Shown here one piece after another: positions 19,690 through 29,802 of a DNA stretch of 64,000 nt. Where the stretch lies: assembly GCA_951394045.1 (NCBI GenBank), contig OX596000.1, positions 1,364,001 to 1,428,000 of the forward strand. Reading direction: 5' to 3'. Within the stretch, counting starts at the first letter, position 1; every line of letters begins with the position of its first letter. Under the pieces are notes generated by a model. That model was not told where the DNA came from. It saw only the letters and a list, made by a program, of their open reading frames with translations, and ran no database searches. Source of the DNA: Nitzschia sp. DOCU1. Its lineage: Eukaryota > Bacillariophyta > Bacillariophyceae > Bacillariales > Bacillariaceae. A program made the translations under genes and the position numbers.

Positions 19690-20460
19690 ATAGGTCGTTT
19701 GCGAGTGTTTTTGGGATCCTCCCAAAATGCCGACCTTGTTTCATAGTAAATCATCGATAGGCTCTTTTCACGTAGCTCCCCATCATAACTCGTTTCCAAT
19801 AATCGGTTTTAAAACCAGCCAAGAGTCTTTCCACTCTCGCAGCGCAATGGTGGGAAAAAGCAGTATTGAATTTTTAATCATAAGTACTAGGGACGTGTCT
19901 TCCAGCGTCAAATGGTAACACGATATTTAGCATCAAAGCAATTAGCCAAGGGGCAATAATCTGGCAGAATAAACCATTTGGGTTTTTTTGAAATACCGTG
20001 GCTTCCAAGGTAGGCCGGGGTGCTGTTGTTGTTATTCTTGGTTCCGCCGGTGGCGACTCGTCCAACCCTCACTAGGCATCGACTTGAAGTAGGAATAAAG
20101 AAGCTTGGTCCTCGTTTAGTATTGGGGTAGTCGTGGTCGTAATGACCACAGTATTCGTAGTGGCACCATTCTTCGCTCACTCTTCCACGTCCTCCTTGCT
20201 GCCCTGATTCAAATCTTGCTGTTCGTCGTCATCCGATCGACGTGGTCGTGCTGCTCTCGGGGACTGTGGGGAAGAAACCACGCTTCACTCTCTTTGCCGC
20301 CGTATGCCCCAGCACAGGTTGTTGCGTTTGTGTTTCTTCCATCATGGTGATACTGTGAGGCAGTCGCCATCGTTGCCAACGAGGATTGGCATGCTGGTGT
20401 TCAAAAAATGAGAGGACAAGTTCGTTGCGATCTCTCGGTACGCGAAAAGTCACACGAGCG
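19690..20460 (-). pseudogene. Remnant of an LRR-gene N-terminal half (B)
   Basis: It aligns with remnant A (10840-11600) along its length. In frame at 19874-20065, fragments RPTLEATVFQKNP and a damaged TM (IIAPWLIALMLNIVLPF) parallel KPxIEATVIQNET and the TM of the intact genes. There are no LRRs, and stops and shifts lie on both sides. The copia element starts 22 bp beyond its end, inside the spacer that originally joined this remnant to LRR copy 4. Confidence 0.62.
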
Positions 20461-20481
20461 CCGACGAATTTCGTTTCGAGC

Positions 20482-20679
20482 TGTGTAAAGTTTCCTGTGA
20501 CTTACTTGTTTCCTTGTAATGATAAGCTACTGTAAAGCTAAAGACAACCTTTCCTTGATAGACCAAGACTAAATTGTGCCATTGTCGGCTTACGTATCCT
20601 GATTTCCAATATCGGTGACCGATGCGCACCTCGCGCGTAGATGACTAGATTGACCTCAAGTCACGTCCATATTCGAACA
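20482..20679 (-). repeat. 3' LTR of the copia element
   Basis: 198 bp, identical to the other LTR except at 20615. In element orientation it is preceded by a short purine stretch (AAAGGGA, just beyond 20680), a likely polypurine tract for plus-strand priming. Confidence 0.93.
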
Positions 20680-20793
20680 GTCCCTTTGATGACACAGCTG
20701 CCAAAGTAGCTAGCCATCAACCTTCGAATCGGGTAGTAGTACCTGGTTTATATCTCGACGCAATGCCAGGAGGTACCGCCGCGTTGCGGAAAC

Positions 20794-23700
20794 CTACGCC
20801 GTCCCATCTCCTTTATTATCCTCCGTTGTCCTAGGCTTCCCAAAATACAATATCTCCTGAAGTAACTTCTTCCTGTCGTCCGTTGGAATCGTGGTCTTGG
20901 TGAATAGATCCGCCAAGTTGCATTTCCCATCAATCTTCGCAACCCTGATTGCTTCTCTTGCCGCCTCCTCGCGAACGAAATGATATGAAATCGAATGATG
21001 TTTCTTCTGTAGCGTTGAATGAGGCAATGAGGTATTCTTGACGACACTTTCGTTGTCGCAGAAGATGTTGCTGGGTCCATCGATTGGAACTCCAAACATT
21101 CGTAGTTTGTCCCTCAGCGACTTGTTCATCTCCACCGCCACCCGCATTGCGTTAAATTCACTTCCAAACGTCGCAGCTTCCACCGTGTTCTGCTTCTTGG
21201 ATAGCCACATTATCGGTGCATTATTCACGAATATCAAAATTCCAGACTGCGACCGACGATTCACAACGTTACCAGCATGATTAGCATCCACATAAATGAC
21301 GATGCGAACGGAATTTCCTTTCGGCACCGGCATGTTGGGTGGTAATTCCTCTCCCTCGACGTCGTAAAAGTCTTTCCAATCGACCGGGACAAACAAACTC
21401 TCATCAAAATCAATCAGCAAGTCATCAAACACCATCGTCGATCGTTCGTGTTTCTGTAAGTAAGCGAATATTTTGTAAACCGTCTCAAGATGTCCAATGC
21501 GTGGGGCACAAAGGTGAGTCGCCAACGACGCTACCTCCGCAAGCATATCAATTCTCCCGAGCTCACACGCCCAACGCAATACTCCTATCAAGTGCATAAA
21601 ACGAGTCGCCATTTCGTCATCAAGTAGTGGACTCGTGTCCAACTCCGGCCGATAACTCTTTGGGAATGGCCGATCAGAATCCTTCATCGGCAAATCACGG
21701 CCTTCTGACTTCAAGGTCTCGCGCAAATTCTTAACTGCGCTCTTCACGTAATCGTTGGCCGAGATTGCCCAAACCCAACGACCGTCCGGTAATTGATACT
21801 TGCCTATATTCGCCCCGAGATATCTCTCGGGCGGTGCCACTTCGTCATTCTTCAACCGGTACATCCCTGCGATCGCCTTCATCGTTTCCTGAGGTTTGTG
21901 CGACATGCACATAATATCGTCCACATAAACGAGTAAGTATTCGTAATACTCACTCCCGTCTGGCTTGACTTGGGGCCTGATGTAAACGTCAGGGTCTGCT
22001 TTCGAGTCTCGCCATCCCAAATCGATTAGACTCGTCCTCAGCATATTTCTCCATGCCGCTCCGGACGACCTTATTAATAAATTCATAAATGTTAGTAAAC
22101 AAAATCAAGTTTCCTGTCCCCATTTCCTCTCTCACCGTAAACCATATAAAGCCTTGACGATTAGCATTACTGCTCCCTCGTCACTGCCGAACTCCGGACC
22201 TGCCACTGTCCAAATCTTCTCTCGGCAATCGGCATTCAAATATGCGTTGCCTATATCGGCTGCAAGTATATCCAAGTTATTCAACGCTGCCATCAAAAGA
22301 GCAATTCGCACGCTGTCCCTGGAAACCACCGACGCATAAGTTATCGACGCCGGGGTCTCGGTCGTGTGCCCTCCGGCAACAAGCCTACCTTTCCTTGTGA
22401 AATTCCCGTCCATTTTAACAATGAATACCATATGGCACTTGATCTCTTGATATCCCACCAGTGCTTTGCCCGACCTTGCCTCCTCGAGAGTGAGTCCATC
22501 CTTTCTCTGAAATGTTTCATTTCCTTCATTATGGCGTCATACCAAAGCGTTGTTCCAGTTTCCTCGTCAATCTTCAGTGCCTCCTTGACCGAGTGCGGCA
22601 ATCGGATGCCAAATTTATGAGTGGTACGCCAATACCGACTCTTTACCTTTTTGATAATAATATTGCGCTTCCGCAGCACATCAGAAACCCACCACTTGAA
22701 TGCGGGTTCCTCTGCGATTCCATTTCCAACCGCGTATTCCGCCACCTCCACTGGGTTGCTTTCCTTCAAGTCCTTCATCGCGATCCAAGTCGTTGCTCCA
22801 TCTTTCCATTCCACCAACAGATCCCATCCAACCGTGGTGATCTTGGGAATTATAATTCCCGTTCTTCGAGGTGATAAATCCATTGTCCTTCTTAATTGCT
22901 CGGCCGTCCGACCTGTGGTCCAAGATTTCCTTCAAGTAGAAGAATTGGTGACCTTCGTCGTCGACCTGTGAAAACAAGTTTTCCGCAATGATGTTAGCTG
23001 TGTACTCTGCCGTCGTCCCATCCGGGAACTCGACTTCGTATTCTCTTGTGTTCATGATTGGGTTGGGGTTATAGATGCCGATGGGTAGGCCATCGGCCCC
23101 TTTTGCACGCTTCCTCACGGTCCCTCGAACGTAGTCGTCTCCTTTCGGTAACAATAGCTCCGCACCAATATAGGTATCCAGAGAATCTGCATCGTGTCCC
23201 TCTACATCGATGCCCGGCATGTCTTCGCCTTCGATGGCCGTGACCACTTCGTGATCCTCGACTTCGTCTGCGAATAGATCCTGCTGCCCGAATTTACCTT
23301 CCTCGTTTCTATCGACATAATTCTCATCGTTGAGCGCCTCGGCTAACCTTTGATCAAACCTGTCAATCCTTCGCCGAGTATTGTCGCTCTTGTAATCATC
23401 CTCAACCACATGCTGGACTGTGGTTCGAGCCAAGACTCTTCCAGTCTCATTCATAACGTAATCGCAAATTCGGTGAGCCACACCAACAAACCTACCAAGT
23501 TGTGGATTAATGTCGGCGTTGGGATTATCCCAGTACCAGACACGATCCCAAAAAGAGAAATCGAGCCACTCGGAAATATCCACCGAGTCGCCGGTGACTC
23601 GTTCAACGCCAGTCCTTCCGTCGCGCCCCGAAGCAGTGCGAGATAAAATCTCGGCCTCCCACACCATGCCGTAGTCCCACACTCTCCTGGGGACGCCTAG

Positions 23701-25170
23701 AGATGTTGCCCTGTTCCTCCACTTCCTTCTCAGCGTTCCAATGTCCCGTTCGCAGCGGTTCTGCCAGGGTGAGTAAGGTTCCGTCTGTCGCAATAGCATC
23801 CGCACTTTGCGTGCGACCTTGGCAAAGTCACTGCCAGGAGCAACTTGCTCCAAAGCACCATCTACCGTCATCATTTCCGGTACGCCCACATCGTCAAGAA
23901 ACTCTTGCAACGCCGCGCCTGCTTCACCTTTCGACTCCATCGGGAGCACCTTGACCAGTCCCTCACCACTAAAAACCTGTGCGTACTTATTGCCCCGAAT
24001 AGACTTCACTCCGGAGACCATCGTGTCAGAGTAGAATTTGGCTCTCAATCGTCGCCTCGAATCCGATAAAATATCAGTGCGGTAGCGCCTCCGAAGAGGG
24101 TGAACCGCGGTCCTGATTCCAACCTGAGTTGTCACCTGCAAAGTATTCTTCGCGGTTTCCAATCCAATTCTCCATTTCTGTGCCAGCAATTCCGGCGTCA
24201 CAATGGAATGCCGGTTTGTAGCAACAGGAGCCACCATTGTAGCTTGAGCAGTTCTCGCGACCTGAACCTTGGAAATTAATTTAGACATCATCGTTGTACC
24301 TGTATAAACAGAAGAAATTTGTGAAAATGTAATGTCGCCGGGGTCAAGGCTCTTTTTCTGAACATTGACGCCATAGGTCAGACGATCCATTTCTGCCTCC
24401 TCCTTCGACAGCCCAAAAATGGCGGAAGAAGGATCCCAAAAATCGTCGTTCATCAAAATGTGACGACACGTGTTTAAATCCTCGTCGGAAGGGCAAAAGG
24501 ATTCAAATGAACAAGTGGTCCCTTTCATCCGGAAGGGAATGAAATCACCGTCCAAAGTTGAAACGCCAAGTGGGCGATTCGGGTCAGTAGGGTCATCACA
24601 AACCGAATGGCCAAACGCGCGCCATTGGTACGGGTTGATCAGTGAGTTTTCCATCGATGTCCAAAATCCAAGTCCCTGCGGAAGAACAAGAATAACAGTT
24701 TCACCTGTGGAGGGAAGTTGAAATGCAGTCGCTGCGGTTACCATGGGAACTCCTCGAATCGGTTCATAGTCGGGATTAAAAGGTGAGACGTCCACAATTT
24801 CACCAGTGTACTCCAAGGGTCGGAAATTCTTGCCGAAACAATGATTATCCGAGCGGCTGTCAATCTCGTTGGTGCGAAATTCACCAATGGGGAATACGGT
24901 AGTATCAACTTGCGCCTTGCCAGACGTCCTTTTCAAGATCTTTACCATGCTTGAATTTCGGGAGTTGCCGCTGTAAGCGCCTTGTCCCATCCGTGGAGGC
25001 TGAGCATTGGATGGTCGTGCAGTAGGCACGGACGCAGCAGCAGATGCGTTATCTTGATTTGTAGCCGCCATGACGCCACGAGTCACGGCTTGTTCGATTG
25101 CCTCCGTCATAGCGGAGACATCGCCTTGTGTTGTGTTAGCTGCCGAAATGTTGCGTCCGCCGCGGCCGCC
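20794..25170 (-). pseudogene. Copia pol: protease, integrase, RT, RNase H (frameshifted)
   Basis: The coding sequence follows gag in the same frame, separated by one TGA. In order: protease-like IDSRSDNHCFGKNF; integrase with D (FYSDT), D (TVDGALEQ) and E (NRCERDIG); a chromo-like segment (GWDLLVEWKDG, ATTWIAMKDLKESNPVEVAEY); RT with AADIGNAYLNA and YVDDIMCMSH; RNase H with IFCDNESVVKNTS and NLADLFTKTT. One extra base near 22857-22866 (TATAATT where TATATT would keep frame) and a small deletion near 22508-22516 (MKEMKH joined straight to FQRKDG) shift the frame. A 66-nt insert at 22070-22135 splits KALYGLR from SSGAAWR. Everything else reads cleanly. Confidence 0.9.
22070..22135 (-). other. 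Intron-like 66-nt insert in the reverse transcriptase
   Basis: In element sense it begins GTGAGAG (from 22135), contains a perfect TACTAAC at 22097-22091, and ends AATAAG (22070), with the branch-point A about 22 nt before the AG. Removing it joins GGTTTACG to GTCGTCCGG and restores G-L-R-S-S-G, exactly the RT reading. Left in, it puts a TGA right after ALYGLR. These are all the marks of a spliceosomal intron. Splicing itself is inferred. Confidence 0.7.
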
Positions 25171-26538
25171 TCAACCTCTTCCACCACTTCTACCACCTTC
25201 CGTCCTCTGTAATTTGCGCTGCTCGACAGCCTTAGCGCCGTTTGGGTCGGTTTGAATTGCGTAGCGAATAGCGGGAGTCAAGCTCCACCACTCTGCCTCA
25301 GTCATGTATCGGTGCGGGTCGGAAAGGTCCACTCCAGCATAAGATTGCGGGACTCCTGGGATGCGGTTAGAGGATCTGCCTCCCCGACCGCCTCTTCCTT
25401 CGCGACCTCCACCACGGCCACCTCGACCGCGGCCGCCTCGGTTATTTGGACCATCGTTGCTTGCCTGTGAAATGTGCCTGTTAGCACGTTTGTATCCACC
25501 ACCTCGTTCAAACATGGCAGGGTGAGCACGACGCAAAGTATCACTGAGCGTAGCAGCACTTTTGTCAAAATCAGCTCGCAAATTCCTGTCCAACATGATA
25601 TACTCAACCGTAGCCTTAAATTCAGGCGCATTAGAATTGATGCCGCGAGTCAACTTTTCAACCTGTTCCTCGCCTGTAATAGGACGTCCATATTTCCTCA
25701 TGGTTTCAAACGCCGACTTAAGATCCGAGATGTATGACTCAAAACTCTTACTCTGTTCGTTGCGCCAGTGCAAATGCTCGACTTGATAGCGAGCCTGTTC
25801 CAAACGACGCTGTTTCATATCTGGCCCATCGTAGTGGGACCTGAGATCCTGCATCGTCATCCTACCGTCCTTGTGCTTTTCGTTACCTTTCACCCAATGA
25901 TAGGCGTCCGTACCAATCACGCACTGCATAATCTTGCGGAATACCACCTCCGCGTCTTTCTTGAATACTCTACCCTCGAGTGTAGCGCTCCAAAACGGCA
26001 AGGTATCGTCCCTGTCTGGGTCGTTATCATCGTGGACCACGTAGGACAATGGGACGTTGCTAGCGCCCTTTATGCTTTCCAAATGATTTATGAAATCTTT
26101 CTCCCAATCAATCCACTTCTCAGGCTTGAGTTTCCCGGGCATTTTAATCTCATCAGCATCATTTCCTGCCTCCTTCTCCTGAATTCCTAAATTGTATCGG
26201 TTCTTAGCGTCCGAATACGCCTGTTCGTTGAAGTCCTCCGCATGCAAAGCTGCACCACGCGAATTCAAATCGCGTACCCAAAATGCGAGGATTTGCAACT
26301 TCTTGATCCCAATCGCATTAAGCTTTGGCTTCATGTTTCCTCCCATGTCACTCCACTCCTTGTCAGTAAATCCAATCATGTCCTCCAAATCGTTGATGCC
26401 TTGCAAATGAACCTGAAAGGCCTGCATGCGACTCAAACCAAGCACATCGTGCAAAATGAAAGGAACATCGTCCACGTTCGCCCCGCCATTAGCGTTGAAG
26501 TAGGCATTCGCCTGAGCAACTGTCGCATCGTTAGCCAT
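25171..26538 (-). CDS. Copia Gag-like protein with RGG box
   Basis: A 455-residue ORF, the first of the element. The N-terminal ~75 residues form a helical SAM-like block (FILHDVLGLSRMQAFQVHLQ, LEDMIGFTDKEW). A gag core follows (MPGKLKPEKWIDWEKDF; YHWVKGNEKHKDGRMT; LHWRNEQSKSFESYISDL). In place of the usual CCHC zinc knuckle there is an RGG-rich RNA-binding-like stretch (~365-400) and a second Gly/Arg patch at the end (EGGRSGGRG). The TGA at 25173-25171 falls inside that patch, and Gly/Arg codons continue after it into pol. Gag would package the element RNA in virus-like particles. The start is the first ATG after the leader. Confidence 0.85.
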   Translation of the reverse strand: MANDATVAQANAYFNANGGANVDDVPFILHDVLGLSRMQAFQVHLQGINDLEDMIGFTDKEWSDMGGNMKPKLNAIGIKKLQILAFWVRDLNSRGAALHAEDFNEQAYSDAKNRYNLGIQEKEAGNDADEIKMPGKLKPEKWIDWEKDFINHLESIKGASNVPLSYVVHDDNDPDRDDTLPFWSATLEGRVFKKDAEVVFRKIMQCVIGTDAYHWVKGNEKHKDGRMTMQDLRSHYDGPDMKQRRLEQARYQVEHLHWRNEQSKSFESYISDLKSAFETMRKYGRPITGEEQVEKLTRGINSNAPEFKATVEYIMLDRNLRADFDKSAATLSDTLRRAHPAMFERGGGYKRANRHISQASNDGPNNRGGRGRGGRGGGREGRGGRGGRSSNRIPGVPQSYAGVDLSDPHRYMTEAEWWSLTPAIRYAIQTDPNGAKAVEQRKLQRTEGGRSGGRG

Positions 26539-26896
26539 GTTTCCTTAATTTGTGCGCAAACAGTAATATGTTAGTCAATAAAACGGTGGGCCGGAGCCCG
26601 ATCCGCACGTTTCCTAGTCGCCTTTTGTCCTGAGTTTGGGTCAAAGACCCTTTCTGTATATTCCTTTTGTTGTACCTCGAGCCTGCCCACTGAGAGTTGC
26701 ATTAAAAGTGGCACCAGGGCCGCAACTTCGAAGCAGTTTTACACCTCAATTGTGGGTGTCTCGGGCGCCGTATGGGGTGATCAGTCCCTGGCGTTGCCTA
26801 ATTGCCTTGTAGCCCTGTTTCCTTGTTCTCCTCGAAAACTCTTTCTTTTTCCTTACTACCTTCGAAACCCACCAAAGCGTCCTGGGTCTGATAAAC
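26539..26896 (-). other. Leader of the copia element with candidate primer-binding site
   Basis: The non-coding stretch between the 5' LTR and gag. Next to the LTR, in element sense, it reads GTTTATCAGACCCAGGACGC; the TTATCAGAC core resembles the initiator-tRNA-type sites common in copia elements (TATCAGAGC). The match is partial, so the assignment is tentative. Confidence 0.45.
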
Positions 26897-27094
26897 TGTG
26901 TAAAGTTTCCTGTGACTTACTTGTTTCCTTGTAATGATAAGCTACTGTAAAGCTAAAGACAACCTTTCCTTGATAGACCAAGACTAAATTGTGCCATTGT
27001 CGGCTTACGTATCCTGATTTCCAATATCGATGACCGATGCGCACCTCGCGCGTAGATGACTAGATTGACCTCAAGTCACGTCCATATTCGAACA
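26897..27094 (-). repeat. 5' LTR of the copia element
   Basis: 198 bp, starting TGTTCG and ending TACACA in element sense, with one difference from the other LTR (27030). It should carry the element's promoter. The target repeat follows directly at 27095-27099. Confidence 0.93.
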
Positions 27095-27256
27095 GAGCTC
27101 TTGCGCTCACGTAGATGGGCTTTTCTACGCGCCATTGCGCTCGACATCCATGCTGTCTGTGCGGTATCATGACCCTCTCTTCAATAGCATTTTGGCATGG
27201 TGAAACATGTATGATCTCTACTCGTGACTGTTACAAAAGATCCAACAATCCAAATT

Positions 27257-29043
27257 CTATGTACTAGTTTGATTGCCCACCTTGCAGTCCCTTCGCTGCA
27301 TTCCAAACACTTCGGAAATATTCATAGGGTACCGTTCCTCGGTCCCTAACGACGTCCATGCGACTTGATACTCCAATGGGATGGTCCCCTCCAAACAATT
27401 GGCTGAAACGTCGGCTACTGTAATGTTTTTCCAAGAAGCGTATGACTCAGGGAGAATGCCAGTCAAATAATTGAGATACATCTCTGACAGCGCAGTCCAT
27501 TGACTCCAAGTATCAGGCAGAGGACCAGTCAAGGCATTTTCATTTAGCGCCAATTCTGACAAGCCGATCCATCGACTCCAACAGTCGGGGAGTGTGCCGG
27601 TAAGATTGTTTTTAAAGAGATGCACAATCTCCACGTTGGTCCATTCGCTCCACGTATCAGGCAGAGGACCAGTCAAGGCATTTCCAGACAGAGACAAAAA
27701 TGACAAGCCGGTCCATCGACTCCAAGAGTCGGGCAATGCGCCGGTCAACATGTTATCGTAAAGACGCACAATCTCCACAGTGCACCATGCACTCCATGGC
27801 TCGGGAAGTGGACCAGTCAAGGCATTTCGAGACAGAGACAACTCTGACAAGCCGGTCCATTGACTCTCCAAGACTCGGGAAGCGTGCCGGTTAGATTGTT
27901 TTCGGAGAGATACAACTCTGACAGCGCAGTCCATTGACTCCAAGTATCAGGCAGAGGACCAGTCAAGGCATTTTGATATAGCGCCAACTTTGACAAGCCG
28001 GTCCATCGACTCCAAGAGTCTGGAAGCGTGCCGGTCAGATTGTTTTCGGAGAGATGCACATTCTCAACGTTGGTCCATTCGCCCCAAGAATTTGGGAGGG
28101 TACCAGATAACTGGTTTGTAGAAAGTGCCGCATATTCCAGATTTATAAATCGATACCACGAGTTTGGAAGTGTCCCTGTCAAGGCGTTCTCGCCGAATGC
28201 AATATATTCTAAATTGAAAAGTTGGCCAATTTCGCTCGGGAGGGTTCCGCTAAACAAGTTATTAAAGAAGGAAAGGAACCGGAGCTCTGGCAAAGCTTGA
28301 AATAACGAACCAGGGAACGTGCCTGTCAATGCGTTGCTGGCAAGGACAAATCGTTGTACAATCCGCCATTCTGGAGTGTATGGATCATCCAATATGCAAC
28401 TCTTGTCTTTGTCTGTGAGCCATTGATAAGCTCTTTGCTTGTAGCTTCCATCCTTCAATTCGTTCCCGATAATTGGCTGCAAAATCAGCCACGGGTCTTT
28501 CAACTCTGGCGCAGGGGTTGGAGAAGGAGTTTCTAGTCCGTCCCCGCCGTTATCGCCTTTAGTCGTCAACGGCAATGCAATACACAACGACAAGGCGAGT
28601 AACGACATAACGACAATCAACAACCACAAATATCGACGTGTTCGGGCTTCTACCTGTGTTTCGTTTTGAATCACAGTGGCCTCGATGGCTGGCTTGGGTG
28701 CTGCTGCTCTTTGTCGCGACTGTGGTTCTTCGCCCACGACATAGCCTTCCACTTGCAGTGCGATCGAGGCTTCGTCGTCGTCCTCTCCGTGCTCTACCGG
28801 AGGAGTTGTAGCCGTGACGGGAACTGTACTCGTAGTGTCCCCACCACCTTACGGTCGTGCTTCAATGTCACTTCTGTCGTTCTGATTGCCATCATCGGCG
28901 ACGGCGGCCCTTTCTGCTTCTTGTTCATCCACTTTACGACGTGGCGTCGGCGGAGCTGCTGCGCTCATCGCGGGCTGTCGTGTCGAAACCGCATCATCTT
29001 TCTCGCCATATCTTCCTGGTTTGCGGTCTCGTTGCCCTTCCAT
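27257..29043 (-). pseudogene. LRR-family gene, copy 4, inactivated
   Basis: It starts like the family (MEGQRDRKPGRYGEKDD at 29043) and ends like it (KVGNQTST at 27257), but three kinds of damage are visible. (1) An in-frame TAA at 28851-28849, where copies 1 and 2 read through. (2) An in-frame loss of about 150 residues, from the FYFATNG cap to the fourth LRR, joining RFVLA to SNALTGTFPGS; the junction lies at a GGCA microhomology near 28335-28345. (3) A 2-bp gain at 27864-27868 (GACTCTCCAAG where the others have GACTCCAAG) that shifts the frame. One repeat near 27470 is also shortened (MYLNYLTGILP). The TM is intact. Confidence 0.88.
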
Positions 29044-29802
29044 TCTTTCTTTTACGGCACCACAAGAAGAATGATGCAGTTACTTGACGAGTTCTTCTTG
29101 TTGTTTATATTCTTGTTCTTCTTGTTGTTTGTCTTCTCCTTGTTCTTTTACTCAAGCCTGACGACGATGATAATGGTGGATGCAAGCAACAACATGCTAG
29201 CAAGCTGCTTGCTTCATCACCCGATGGTTGTTTGCAAGGTCACAAACCGCGAAAACGGCGTTTCTGCACGAAATAAGAGATGCCAAAAGGGGTGACGTAT
29301 GTGAATCATTTTTGGACTAATCGCGGCTTTGATGATTCGATGGACTGAAAATACGTATGCCCGACCCAAAACTGTGTTGATGGACATACGGTATTCGAAT
29401 GAATGGATCAAATTGGCTGGGCCGACGGGCGCGTTGGTCGAAGCTATGTACGACTGGCCAGCGGGCGCGCAATGGGCCGGCGGCCTCGTGCATGTGCCGT
29501 AATAAATACCGCGTAAGCTACACACAACGGCCAAAGAGCAATGCGCCGCAAGGATAGAAAGGCCGACCATGGACCCGACGTACTTGAAAGCGTTCCTGAA
29601 ATACTCATAGCTTTTGTTTCTATTGTGGTTGTAGAAGTCGTTGGACGACGGGGCCGTAGAACAGTTTACCCCCACCCCACCTTTATTACAAGGGAGACTA
29701 CAAGCAGTGAATCTGGCTATCTTGACGAGAAAGTGAGTCGTCTTCTCTTCGTTTCAGGGTTTCAGGGCAGGATAGGCTTTCCAGTTATTTTTAACCGACA
29801 GC
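29044..29802. other. Intergenic region at the right edge of the LRR cluster
   Basis: It holds the upstream side of LRR copy 4 and the promoter of the gene at 29803. A 24-bp tandem unit (GTTCTTCTTGTTGTTT at 29091-29106 and 29115-29130) makes a pyrimidine-rich tract. A 152-codon minus ORF (29217-29675) has no recognisable feature and is not called. Confidence 0.45.

Larger units (their letters stand above)
20482..27094 (-). mobile_element. Ty1/copia-type LTR retrotransposon (diatom type)
   Basis: A complete 6.6-kb element in minus orientation: LTR, leader, gag, protease, integrase, reverse transcriptase, RNase H, LTR. Integrase before RT defines the copia order. The LTRs are 198 bp, start TG and end CA, and differ at one position (20615 G, 27030 A). 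The target repeat is GAGC(T), at 20478-20482 and 27095-27099; the last base cannot be separated from the LTR T. The paralogous site at 12195-12199 shows the uninterrupted sequence. Insertion is therefore young and later than the block duplication. The pol has two frameshifts and an intron-like insert, so this copy is very probably not autonomous. Confidence 0.93.

Noticed and set aside
29217..29675. A 152-codon minus ORF between the LRR cluster and the LRAT-like gene
   Set aside because: It overlaps the probable promoter of the 29803 gene, has no motif or signal, and its composition is unlike that of neighbouring genes.
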